This document shows, piece by piece, positions 1-5,757 of a DNA stretch of 12,336 nt (within the stretch, counting starts at the first letter, position 1; the number at the start of each line of letters is the position of its first letter). Location of the stretch: the NCBI GenBank assembly GCA_016788945.1, contig JAEUSA010000035.1, positions 1-12,336 of the forward strand, given 5' to 3'. The notes beneath the pieces were generated by a model. That model was given only the letters and a program-made list of their open reading frames with translations. It was not told the origin of the DNA and did not search any database. The position numbers and the translations under genes are program-made. This DNA comes from Leptospiraceae bacterium (GTDB lineage Bacteria; Spirochaetota; Leptospiria; Turneriellales; Turneriellaceae).

Positions 1-61
1 CATTTGCGTCATTATGGAACTAAGTATCGCGAAATAGTATTGATTTTATTGATTCATTCGC

Positions 62-75
62 ATTTTCGCGAAAAT
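62..75. promoter_or_regulatory. 14-bp perfect palindrome in the control region
   Basis: The sequence ATTTTCGCGAAAAT is identical to its own reverse complement. Its core TCGCGAAA also occurs at 28-35 and is followed both times by a short A/TAG stretch, so there are two related sites about 38 bases apart. Further along, TGACA occurs twice (85-89 and 96-100). Paired palindromic sites upstream of a promoter are typical of dimeric activator or repressor binding, but no known operator is recognised here. The region is much richer in A and T than the genes around it. Confidence 0.35.
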
Positions 76-136
76 AGCAAAAAATGACACGGAAGTGACA
101 TTTTATTTCAAAAATTTTTTATTTAACAGTGTTTTT

Positions 137-153
137 TTGGCACGGTTTTACCA
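137..153 (+). promoter_or_regulatory. Partial sigma-54-like promoter
   Basis: TTGGCACG at 137-144 matches the -24 element of RpoN promoters exactly. The -12 element expected five bases after TGGCAC reads TACC rather than TTGC, so the usually invariant GC doublet is CC. The site lies about 60 bases upstream of the phospholipase start codon, and the palindromic sites at 28-75 would be in a place where an enhancer-binding protein could act. Leptospira species are known to encode RpoN. The half-match makes this tentative. A sigma-70 promoter in the same AT-rich stretch is equally possible, for example GTGACA at 95-100 with a weak -10 near 118-125. Confidence 0.25.
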
Positions 154-215
154 CTTAGACCGATCATGCATTAAAGACAAACCAAACTATGCGTGAAGGA
201 GTTAAACAAAACACT

Positions 216-1493
216 ATGAAAAGAGGCGTATCATTCGCACTCGCGCTTGTCGCAGCGGTCTTTGCCCTGCACAGCTCAAGCAGCAAACCGAAACCCGAAT
301 CTCCGGTAGATATTTATCAACGCTCATGGGAAAAAAAATCCCTGACACAGCAGCGCTCGCTCGAAGCGAACCTACCGCTGAAAGACAGCACCTTTCTGCA
401 CTCGCACAACACGTACAATTCTGCGGCTTACACCACCGCGTTTGCGTACATTGATCCGAACCACGACTTTTCGATCAATGATCAGCTGCGCATGGATATT
501 CGTGCAATCGAATTCGACGTGCATTGGTACTTCAGCATGGATGGCTGGCCATGGGAATGGGGTATGAGACCGTTGCTCTGCCACGGCCAAGATAACCACC
601 TCGGCTGCAGCTCTTACGACCGCCATCTCTCCAAAGGTATCGACGAACTCAATGGCTTCATTCGCGCAAACCGCTCTGAAGTGGTGATCCTTTATATCGA
701 AGATCACCTGAGCGGTCACCATCAAGATGCCCTCAATGTGATCAAATCACGCCTCGGCGATTTGATCTATCGCCCGAGCAGTAACTGCCAAGACGCGCCG
801 GTTAACATCACTCGCCAGCAGGTGCTCAATGCGGGTAAAAACATTATCCTGTGGAGCGGCGGCTGCGGCACCGGTGAATGGCAGAGCTGGGTATACCTGA
901 AAAATAATGTTGTCCCCGAAGAAAATGTGTCCAAATTCACTTCATACCCCGATTGCGGATCACAATACATCAATGCCGATGCATACGCAAACAAGATGGT
1001 GCGCTTCTATGAAGATCGCACAAACCTGACTGCTTGGTTCGGTGGTGGTTCTGGAAAAACAACGACAGCGAACATGCCTGAAATGATCAAGTGCGGTGTT
1101 AACCTGCCCGGCATGGACAAAATCAGCCCGAACGATGGTCGCCTTGCTTCTGCAGTGTTCTCTTGGGCACCGGGCGAACCGAATAACTACGGCAATAACG
1201 AAGACTGCGCAATGCAATACTCGAGTGGCCGCTGGAACGATGCGAACTGCGCAAATCGCTATCGCTTTGCCTGCCGTAACAGTGCAGGTCAATGGCGGAT
1301 CTCGAATGCGTCGGGAACATTTGCCGACGGTGCAGCAGTTTGCAGCAACGAAACCGGCGGTGCCTACCAGTTTGCCGTACCGAAAAATGGTAACCAGAAC
1401 CAGAAGCTTGTCGACGCAAAACGCGCCGCCGGCGTGAACGATGTCTGGATTCGTTACTCTGATATCTCCACCGAAGGCGTGTGGAGAGAATAA
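216..1493 (+). CDS. Secreted PI-PLC-type phospholipase C with permuted C-type lectin domain
   Basis: This is a 425-residue secreted phosphodiesterase. Residues 1-20 form a signal peptide without a lipobox cysteine. Residues 55-300 match the PI-PLC X domain: HSHNTYNS (H64, N65), IEFDVHW (E99, D101), LLCHG (H123) and ILYIEDH (E162). These resemble the catalytic histidines and calcium ligands of eukaryotic PI-PLC more than those of Bacillus PI-PLC. The likely reaction is cleavage of phosphatidylinositol or a related lipid outside the cytoplasm. Residues 315-353 match the C-terminal half of a C-type lectin domain: E321-P322-N323, EDC331, W340-N341-D342, C345, C353. Residues 360-425 match the N-terminal half (C376, AVP 387-389, DVWI 409-412, EGVW 420-423), so the order is reversed. 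I chose the ATG at 216 because AAGGAG (196-201) precedes it, 14 bases away, and it begins a clean signal peptide. An in-frame ATG at 189 has no ribosome site. Lipid and sugar specificity are unknown. Confidence 0.8.
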   Translation: MKRGVSFALALVAAVFALHSSSSKPKPESPVDIYQRSWEKKSLTQQRSLEANLPLKDSTFLHSHNTYNSAAYTTAFAYIDPNHDFSINDQLRMDIRAIEFDVHWYFSMDGWPWEWGMRPLLCHGQDNHLGCSSYDRHLSKGIDELNGFIRANRSEVVILYIEDHLSGHHQDALNVIKSRLGDLIYRPSSNCQDAPVNITRQQVLNAGKNIILWSGGCGTGEWQSWVYLKNNVVPEENVSKFTSYPDCGSQYINADAYANKMVRFYEDRTNLTAWFGGGSGKTTTANMPEMIKCGVNLPGMDKISPNDGRLASAVFSWAPGEPNNYGNNEDCAMQYSSGRWNDANCANRYRFACRNSAGQWRISNASGTFADGAAVCSNETGGAYQFAVPKNGNQNQKLVDAKRAAGVNDVWIRYSDISTEGVWRE

Positions 1494-1504
1494 GCTAATT
1501 CAAG

Positions 1505-1522
1505 CCCCGGCGCCCGTCGGGG
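1505..1522 (+). terminator. GC-rich hairpin after the phospholipase gene
   Basis: Twelve bases after the stop codon there is a seven-pair stem (CCCCGGC against GTCGGGG, with one G-T pair) around a GCCC loop. It looks like the stem of an intrinsic terminator, but TAGTCTC follows instead of a run of T, so termination may be weak or factor-dependent. Confidence 0.4.
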
Positions 1523-1570
1523 TAGTCTCAAAAGAAATTGGTTGCCGCCGCAGATCGCCGGCATGTATTC

Positions 1571-1621
1571 TCAGAACAAGTAGAGTAAAGTGGGCGTAGC
1601 CCACTTTACTCTACGTTCTGA
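1571..1621. repeat. Large near-perfect hairpin between phospholipase and chaperone-like genes
   Basis: Bases 1580-1595 and 1599-1614 are exact reverse complements (16 pairs) around a GTA loop. Outside them, TCAGAAC (1571-1577) pairs with GTTCTGA (1615-1621), leaving only AA (1578-1579) unpaired, so 23 pairs form in 51 bases. The structure ends three bases before the AAGG ribosome site of the next gene. No T run follows it, so it is not a standard terminator. It could be an mRNA stability or processing element that separates expression of the two genes, a protein-binding palindrome, or a copy of a dispersed palindromic repeat. Confidence 0.75.
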
Positions 1622-1635
1622 ATCAAGGTTAAACA

Positions 1636-2571
1636 ATGATCGAAATTCTTAAGCGCTACCGCATACCGCTGTTCTTGGTGGTTGTCGCCATAATCATCTA
1701 TCGCTTGTTCTTCTATGGCCAGAATGCACCCGCCGGCAAAGCACAAACCGCCGGTATCGAACGCTTTCCTTATCCGACAGACCGGTTGAGTGAATCGCAC
1801 AGTGACTATATTCTTGCCGAAGTTCAGGCCGGCCGCATTGACCTCGCACTGGAATTGGTGCGCCTGCGCCGCGACTGTGCGGGTGAAGTCGACGAGCAGG
1901 GCTGTAATGAACGCATACGCAAAATGATCCAAAATTTGCCGGGCAAAGACAAGCAGCGCCTCGGTGAAATCTTTGAGCAGTACCTGCAATTCGAGGCCAA
2001 AATGCGGCAGAATCTGCCGGAAAATTTTGCCAGCCTGAGCAATCAGGAAAAGTACCGGCTGATGAAAAAAGCGCGGCGGGATTTTTTCGGTGAAGACACA
2101 GCGAAATTGATTTTCGGCGTCGAAGAGGCGCGAGTTGCCCTGACCGAAGAACAGGCGAAGTTCAATTCACCTGAATATGCCAACCTGCCGGTTGAAGAAC
2201 GTCTACGCCTGTATGAAGAGCGCAAGAAAGAAATTTTAGGCGGTTATCATCAGGCGCATATCGAACGCGAGCCGGCAGACATCAAGTACGGAACCGATCT
2301 GATGCTGCACCAGAGCGATTTAGCGAAAATGCCCGAATCTGAACGCAAACGGGTTGAATCAGAGCTGAGGGTCAAATACTTCGGTGCTGCGCAGGCGCAA
2401 AAAATGGAGCAAGAGGAAAAACAGTTGTCTCAGCAAGATAGCGAGGCAATCGCCAAGATGGATCAGTTTCTGGCCGCCGAACGCGAATACCTCAAAAATA
2501 ACCCCAATCTCAGCGAAGAGCAGCGTCGTTCGGGTGTTGAAGACCTGCGCAAGCGTATCATCGGCAAATAA
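1636..2571 (+). CDS. Membrane-anchored lipase chaperone-like (Lif/LifO) protein
   Basis: This is a 311-residue protein with one N-terminal membrane helix (about 9-27) and no cleavage site, followed by an almost wholly helical, charged periplasmic part. The stretch 142-200 has the pattern of lipase-specific foldases: RRDFFG (147-152), then IFGVEEAR (159-166), then a helix ending in a KKEILG motif. Residues 50-75 resemble the start of the Lif family (DYIL followed by a long helix). A second, weaker repeat of the helical pattern covers about 243-311. Lif proteins are anchored in the inner membrane and fold secreted lipases in the periplasm, and they are usually encoded next to their lipase. Here the neighbour is the phospholipase-lectin 143 bases upstream, suggesting it as the client, which is inference. 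The start is supported by AAGG at 1625-1628, seven bases before ATG. The length is close to the usual 310-350 residues. A generic coiled-coil protein is the alternative. Confidence 0.55.
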   Translation: MIEILKRYRIPLFLVVVAIIIYRLFFYGQNAPAGKAQTAGIERFPYPTDRLSESHSDYILAEVQAGRIDLALELVRLRRDCAGEVDEQGCNERIRKMIQNLPGKDKQRLGEIFEQYLQFEAKMRQNLPENFASLSNQEKYRLMKKARRDFFGEDTAKLIFGVEEARVALTEEQAKFNSPEYANLPVEERLRLYEERKKEILGGYHQAHIEREPADIKYGTDLMLHQSDLAKMPESERKRVESELRVKYFGAAQAQKMEQEEKQLSQQDSEAIAKMDQFLAAEREYLKNNPNLSEEQRRSGVEDLRKRIIGK

Positions 2572-2572
2572 C

Positions 2573-3010
2573 GTGCGTTACACAGATAAACTGACTGTCG
2601 GCGAGCTGATGCTCAAAGATGTTATTACCGCCAAAGAGAGTGACAACGTGCAGCAAGTCTATGTGCGTATGCTCGAGGGGCGTTTCAGGCACATGCCGGT
2701 CGTCAAAGCCGGGCGTCTCGTCGGCATAGTTTCAGACCGCGATCTGCGCAATGCACTGGTGATCTTTCACGACGGCGAGGGCAAAAAAGAGATAGTCGGC
2801 AACCGCCAGCTGAACGTGGCGAAAATCATGACCCGGGAACCCCTCGTGGCAGATTCGGGTGATTCGGTGAAAACGGCAGTGCGGTTGATGGTGAAGCACA
2901 AAGTAGGATGTCTGCCTGTGTGCGATGACGACGGCCGTTTGTTGGGGCTGATTACCGAGACCGATATGCTGCGCCTGCTTGAAGAATTGCTGACCGTGAA
3001 GAAAAAGTGA
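2573..3010 (+). CDS. Two-CBS-domain protein
   Basis: This is a 145-residue cytoplasmic protein made almost entirely of two CBS motifs (about 6-62 and 80-140). Each has the usual pattern: a motif such as LMLKDVITAKESDNV or IMTREPLVADSGDSV, then HMPVV or CLPVC, then GRLVGIVSDRDL or GRLLGLITETDM. Such pairs form a Bateman module that binds adenine nucleotides such as AMP, ATP, SAM or cyclic di-AMP and acts as a sensor. I chose the GTG at 2573 because the domain similarity begins there. It lies one base after the stop of the preceding gene, which suggests translational coupling, and there is no clear ribosome site. The reading frame is open further upstream, but that part is out-of-frame translation of the chaperone-like gene. 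A start at ATG 2609 would cut into the first CBS motif. The partner it regulates is not evident. Confidence 0.85.
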   Translation: MRYTDKLTVGELMLKDVITAKESDNVQQVYVRMLEGRFRHMPVVKAGRLVGIVSDRDLRNALVIFHDGEGKKEIVGNRQLNVAKIMTREPLVADSGDSVKTAVRLMVKHKVGCLPVCDDDGRLLGLITETDMLRLLEELLTVKKK

Positions 3011-3058
3011 CATAACGAGCCGGGTGGGTGAACAGCGATTTGCTTAACGAATTCGATT

Positions 3059-3085
3059 TAAGATTTACGCTTTAGACGCCGACAA
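3059..3085 (+). promoter_or_regulatory. Sigma-28 (FliA)-like flagellar promoter
   Basis: TAAG (3059-3062), then exactly 15 bases, then GCCGACAA (3078-3085). The flagellar sigma-28 consensus is TAAA, 15 bases, GCCGATAA, so 10 of 12 positions match with exact spacing. It would produce a leader of about 100 bases before the FcpA-like gene. A sigma-70 -10-like TATAGT lies at 3090-3095, but no good -35 box stands at 16-18 bases from it. Confidence 0.55.
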
Positions 3086-3119
3086 AGAATATAGTAAGCT
3101 CGGTGTATTTTTGATTTGA

Positions 3120-3165
3120 GCCCGGCGCAGCAATGCCGCGACGCACTCGAATCGGGTATCCGGGC
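3120..3165 (+). other. Possible structured leader before the FcpA-like gene
   Basis: GCCCGG (3120-3125) can pair with CCGGGC (3160-3165) across a 34-base loop in the predicted 5' leader, ending about 18 bases before the AAGGAG ribosome site. It could act as a stabilising leader structure. The evidence is only one six-base pairing. Confidence 0.2.
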
Positions 3166-3195
3166 AGGATTTACAGCAACGTGAAGGAGAAAACT

Positions 3196-4035
3196 ATGAA
3201 AAAGTTACTGGCAGCAGTTTCGATACTGGCTGTACTCGCGGGTGTACCTGCGCTGATGGCGCAACCTGGTGCAAAACCTGCAGACCCGAAAGCGGCGGAG
3301 AAAAAAGAAAATCCGGCCGAAGAAAAAGAAGCAAAGTGGTATAATCCCGATTATCGCCCGTACGTAGCGTCATTTGACGAACTCTACAAACTCGGCGATG
3401 ATTTTGCCAACAACAAGTTCCGTCTGGCACTGTCAAACTACCAGACCGGCCGCTCGATTCTTGACAAAATGCGCGAAGAAGTTCAGCGCAACAAAGAAGA
3501 ATGGGCAGATGCAAAGTACCTGAACGAAAAATGGTACTGGCAGACTATCGACCGCAAAATGCGCGAAGAGCGTATCTTGCTCGAGAAAAAGAACCGTGCA
3601 AAAATTAAGGCCGTGACTTATTTTACACGTGCCATCAATCACCTCGATGAAATCCAAAACCGCTCTTTCCGTGAAAAGCAGCAGATGAAAGATCTGACAG
3701 CTTCGGTTTACCGCGACTGGATTATCGCCCAGTACGACCTCGGCAACCTGCCGCAGACCATCGATCTGCTCGAGCGTTACCTGAAAATCGACCCGGCGTT
3801 TGAGACCGAAATCTCTCCGCACAAATACCTCGCTTCAGGTTATGGCTTCAAAGAAGCAGTAGCAGAGAAGTACAACAAAGGTACTGAAGCAGAGCGCATC
3901 TTCTACAAGAAGAACAAGAACAAGCATCTGCTGCGTGCAACAGAGCTGAAGTACAAAAAAGATTCTCCGGAATACGAGCACATTCTTGAACTCGTAAACC
4001 GCGACGAAATTATCGCAACGAAACCTTCTCCGTAA
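3196..4035 (+). CDS. fcpA: FcpA-like flagellar coiling/sheath protein, secreted TPR-like
   Basis: This is a 279-residue protein with a classical signal peptide and a type I site after ALMA (residue 22), a charged Ala/Lys/Pro/Glu-rich linker (23-47), then a helical domain. Residues 60-92 (DELYKLGDDFANNK, then RLALSNYQTG) and 172-205 (a DLGN turn followed by LLERYLKIDPAF) look like TPR-type hairpins. The segments PHKYLASGYGF (208-218) and EYEHILELV (259-267) fit the C-terminal part of the Leptospira FcpA family as I recall it. FcpA is a periplasmic flagellar sheath protein needed for coiled filaments and translational motility. The start is set by AAGGAG (3184-3189) six bases before ATG, by far the best ribosome site in the window, which suggests high expression. 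The upstream in-frame ATG at 3133 is rejected. A sigma-28-like promoter and a strong terminator make it a single-gene unit. It could instead be another periplasmic TPR protein. Confidence 0.6.
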   Translation: MKKLLAAVSILAVLAGVPALMAQPGAKPADPKAAEKKENPAEEKEAKWYNPDYRPYVASFDELYKLGDDFANNKFRLALSNYQTGRSILDKMREEVQRNKEEWADAKYLNEKWYWQTIDRKMREERILLEKKNRAKIKAVTYFTRAINHLDEIQNRSFREKQQMKDLTASVYRDWIIAQYDLGNLPQTIDLLERYLKIDPAFETEISPHKYLASGYGFKEAVAEKYNKGTEAERIFYKKNKNKHLLRATELKYKKDSPEYEHILELVNRDEIIATKPSP

Positions 4036-4050
4036 TCATTGCGGTGTAGA

Positions 4051-4066
4051 GCCCGGGCAACCGGGC
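4051..4066 (+). terminator. GCAA-tetraloop hairpin after the FcpA-like gene
   Basis: GCCCGG and CCGGGC form a six-pair stem closed by GCAA, a stable GNRA tetraloop. No T run follows. It may protect the 3' end of the abundant upstream message, in series with the terminator at 4090-4129. Confidence 0.45.
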
Positions 4067-4089
4067 CGTTGCTGATTTAAGTCCGAAAT

Positions 4090-4129
4090 CCCCGCTCTCC
4101 GGATTATCCGGTAACAGGCGGGGTTTTTT
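4090..4129 (+). terminator. Rho-independent terminator of the FcpA-like gene
   Basis: CCCCGC (4090-4095) pairs with GCGGGG (4118-4123), enclosing a second small hairpin CCGGA-TTA-TCCGG (4099-4111), and is followed directly by six T and then ATTT. This is the clearest intrinsic terminator in the window. It isolates the upstream gene from the adenylate cyclase, whose start codon is only 41 bases further on. Confidence 0.85.
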
Positions 4130-4142
4130 ATTTGCTTGGCGT

Positions 4143-4162
4143 CGTGCGCTGAACTGCGCACG
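4143..4162. other. Inverted repeat just upstream of the cyclase start
   Basis: CGTGCGC (4143-4149) and GCGCACG (4156-4162) form a seven-pair stem with a six-base loop, ending eight bases before the cyclase ATG. No ribosome site is visible there. The structure covers nearly all the space between the preceding terminator and the gene, so it could limit translation or be an operator overlapping the promoter. Confidence 0.4.
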
Positions 4163-4170
4163 CAGACCCG

Positions 4171-5466
4171 ATGGCTCTGCCGAACGAACTCGATACCTTT
4201 GATGCGCTGGTGACCCGGCAGATGAATGAAACCCTGCAAAAGGGGTCATTGGCCTCGTGCCTGATGGGTTTCAGCAGTTCGCTGTTGCTTTATGCACTCA
4301 CGCTAACGGGCTTTGTTAAAGGCATTGAGGTCCCGATCGTGTGGACGCTGATCGGCGGTGTATATTCCGGTACCGTTTGGTTGCTCGCGCGCGCAGGGAA
4401 AATACAAAGCCGCAGCACGTGGGCCGTCATGCTGGGTTTCTGCACATTGCCCACGACGATTTATATCATGGCCTATTTCGTACTGCCTGCAGGCACCGCG
4501 ACCTATATCACCGGCCCGCCGGGTTATCTGTATTTTTTTCTCATCGTGCTGACGGGGTTTGCTTTTGATTTTCGCCTGTCTCTTGCAACGGGCATATATT
4601 CGGGGTTGCAGTACAGTCTCGCGGCTCACCTCGCGATTCCACACCTTGCTGCGGCGTCGCATCCAGACCAATTGCTTGTGCAAGATCTGACGCAAGAAAC
4701 TTTCTACCATTTCAAGTCGATGATGATGGGTGTCACGGGGTTTACCGTCGGTATCGTCAGCCGTCATGTACGCGCGCTGATCGCAGACACGTTGGTGAAG
4801 CAGCGCGAAACCATGATGGTCTCGCGCCTGTTTGGCCAGTTTGTTTCCGCCGAGGTCAAAGACAAGCTGCTTTCGGGCACCGGAGCCGCAGGTCATGGTG
4901 AAAAAAAGCAGGTTGCGATTCTGTTTTGCGACATCAGAGGATTCACCACGTTCAGTGAAAACACTCCGCCTGAAAACATCGTCGAATACCTCAACGAATA
5001 CCTCGACGCGATGGTGCAGGCAATCAACGCTGCCGGGGGTACCATCGATAAATTTATCGGAGATGCGGTTATGGCGGTCTTCGGTGGCGTGCTTGAAGTA
5101 CCGAATTCTTGCGATGCTGCACTCGCCGCAGCGCTATTGATGCGCGCGCAGCTCTCTGAACTCAATACCCGTCGCGCGGCGCGCGGTCTTGCCCCGATCA
5201 ACAACGGAATCGGCATTCACTATGGCGAGGTTCTACAGGGCGCCATTGGTTCATCGTTACGCAAAGATTTTACCGTCATTGGCGATGCCGTGAACAGCGC
5301 CTCACGCCTCGAGGGGCTCTGTAAAGATTTTGCCACCGATCTGATTTTTTCTGACGCCGTTTATGCGGGTGCGTCGCCTGCGGTTCAGCAGCGCTGCCGC
5401 CGCTTGGGTGAAGCGAAGGTTAAGGGGCGCGAGCAGCCGATCGCCTTATGGTCGATTGACGCCTAA
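4171..5466 (+). CDS. Membrane-bound class III adenylate cyclase
   Basis: This 431-residue protein makes cyclic AMP from ATP. About six membrane helices occupy residues 28-200 (for example 31-50, 55-73, 84-105, 117-135, 138-158, 183-200). A linker helix (205-235) joins them to the catalytic domain (246-425). Visible catalytic residues are the metal-binding aspartates D254 (FCDIRGFT) and D298 (FIGDAVMAVFG), the adenine-selecting pair K294 and D366 (KDFTVIGD), and N375 and R379 (GDAVNSASRLE), which stabilise the transition state. All are present, so it should be active as a homodimer and prefer ATP over GTP. The membrane part matches no sensor domain that I can name, so the signal is unknown. 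The ATG at 4171 has no clear ribosome site but lies right after a terminator, leaving little room for an earlier start. It is followed 40 bases on by the lipoyl-domain gene. Multiple class III cyclases are typical of Leptospirales. Confidence 0.9.
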   Translation: MALPNELDTFDALVTRQMNETLQKGSLASCLMGFSSSLLLYALTLTGFVKGIEVPIVWTLIGGVYSGTVWLLARAGKIQSRSTWAVMLGFCTLPTTIYIMAYFVLPAGTATYITGPPGYLYFFLIVLTGFAFDFRLSLATGIYSGLQYSLAAHLAIPHLAAASHPDQLLVQDLTQETFYHFKSMMMGVTGFTVGIVSRHVRALIADTLVKQRETMMVSRLFGQFVSAEVKDKLLSGTGAAGHGEKKQVAILFCDIRGFTTFSENTPPENIVEYLNEYLDAMVQAINAAGGTIDKFIGDAVMAVFGGVLEVPNSCDAALAAALLMRAQLSELNTRRAARGLAPINNGIGIHYGEVLQGAIGSSLRKDFTVIGDAVNSASRLEGLCKDFATDLIFSDAVYAGASPAVQQRCRRLGEAKVKGREQPIALWSIDA

Positions 5467-5506
5467 ATAATGGTTTACGCGCGTAGCGGGCAAACAACGC
5501 AAATTC

Positions 5507-5749
5507 ATGGCGCGGATTATTGAGCTTAAAATTCCCGATATCGGTGGCAACGACGGCATCGAGCTCGTAAAATGGAATAAAAAGCCCGGTGAAACATTCG
5601 TCGCTGGCGATGAACTCTGCGAGCTGGTGACCGACAAGGCGGCGTTTTCACTCGAAGCCCCGCAGGATGGCAAACTTGTTGAAATATGCCAGCCCGAAAA
5701 ATCACACCCGAAAATCGGTGAACTTGCTGCCCGCGTCGAAGTAAATTGA
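5507..5749 (+). CDS. Stand-alone lipoyl-domain protein
   Basis: This is an 80-residue protein that is a complete lipoyl/biotinyl domain and nothing else. It resembles the N-terminal domain of 2-oxoacid dehydrogenase E2 subunits: IPDIGG (9-14), ELVKWNKKPGE (19-29), then ELVTDKAAFSLEAP (39-52), where K44 in the TDKA turn is the expected lipoylation site. The symmetric hairpin fold is completed by KLVEI and the final strands. No peripheral-subunit-binding or acyltransferase domain follows; the stop codon is real and a convergent gene begins soon after. At 80 residues it is shorter than glycine-cleavage H protein (about 125-130) and lacks its features. It may be an accessory carrier for an E1/E2 complex encoded elsewhere. 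The ribosome site is weak. Its position 40 bases behind the adenylate cyclase suggests co-transcription but no obvious functional link. Confidence 0.85.
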   Translation: MARIIELKIPDIGGNDGIELVKWNKKPGETFVAGDELCELVTDKAAFSLEAPQDGKLVEICQPEKSHPKIGELAARVEVN

Positions 5750-5757
5750 GTTTTTTC

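Noticed and set aside
189..215. Nine-codon upstream extension of the phospholipase to the ATG at 189
   Set aside because: No ribosome site precedes 189. The AAGGAG at 196-201 would lie inside the coding region, and the signal peptide begins properly at 216.
1158..1493. Target of a diversity-generating retroelement, since such targets often have C-type lectin folds
   Set aside because: No reverse transcriptase, template repeat or adenine-biased variable repeat is present, and the domain is of the EPN/WND lectin type rather than the formylglycine-enzyme type usual for those targets.
2384..2572. N-terminal extension of the CBS protein overlapping the chaperone-like gene
   Set aside because: The extension is an out-of-frame reading of the chaperone-like gene, rich in basic residues and tryptophan, with no family features. 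CBS similarity starts at the GTG at 2573.
3133..3195. Upstream ATG of the FcpA-like gene
   Set aside because: The added 21 residues are arginine-rich with no ribosome site and would bury the signal peptide. The AAGGAG and ATG at 3184-3198 are clearly the true start.
4303..4896. 197-codon open frame on the minus strand inside the adenylate cyclase
   Set aside because: It is antisense to a gene with complete catalytic motifs. Its translation has shadow-like composition (Arg, His and Gln rich) and no recognisable domain.
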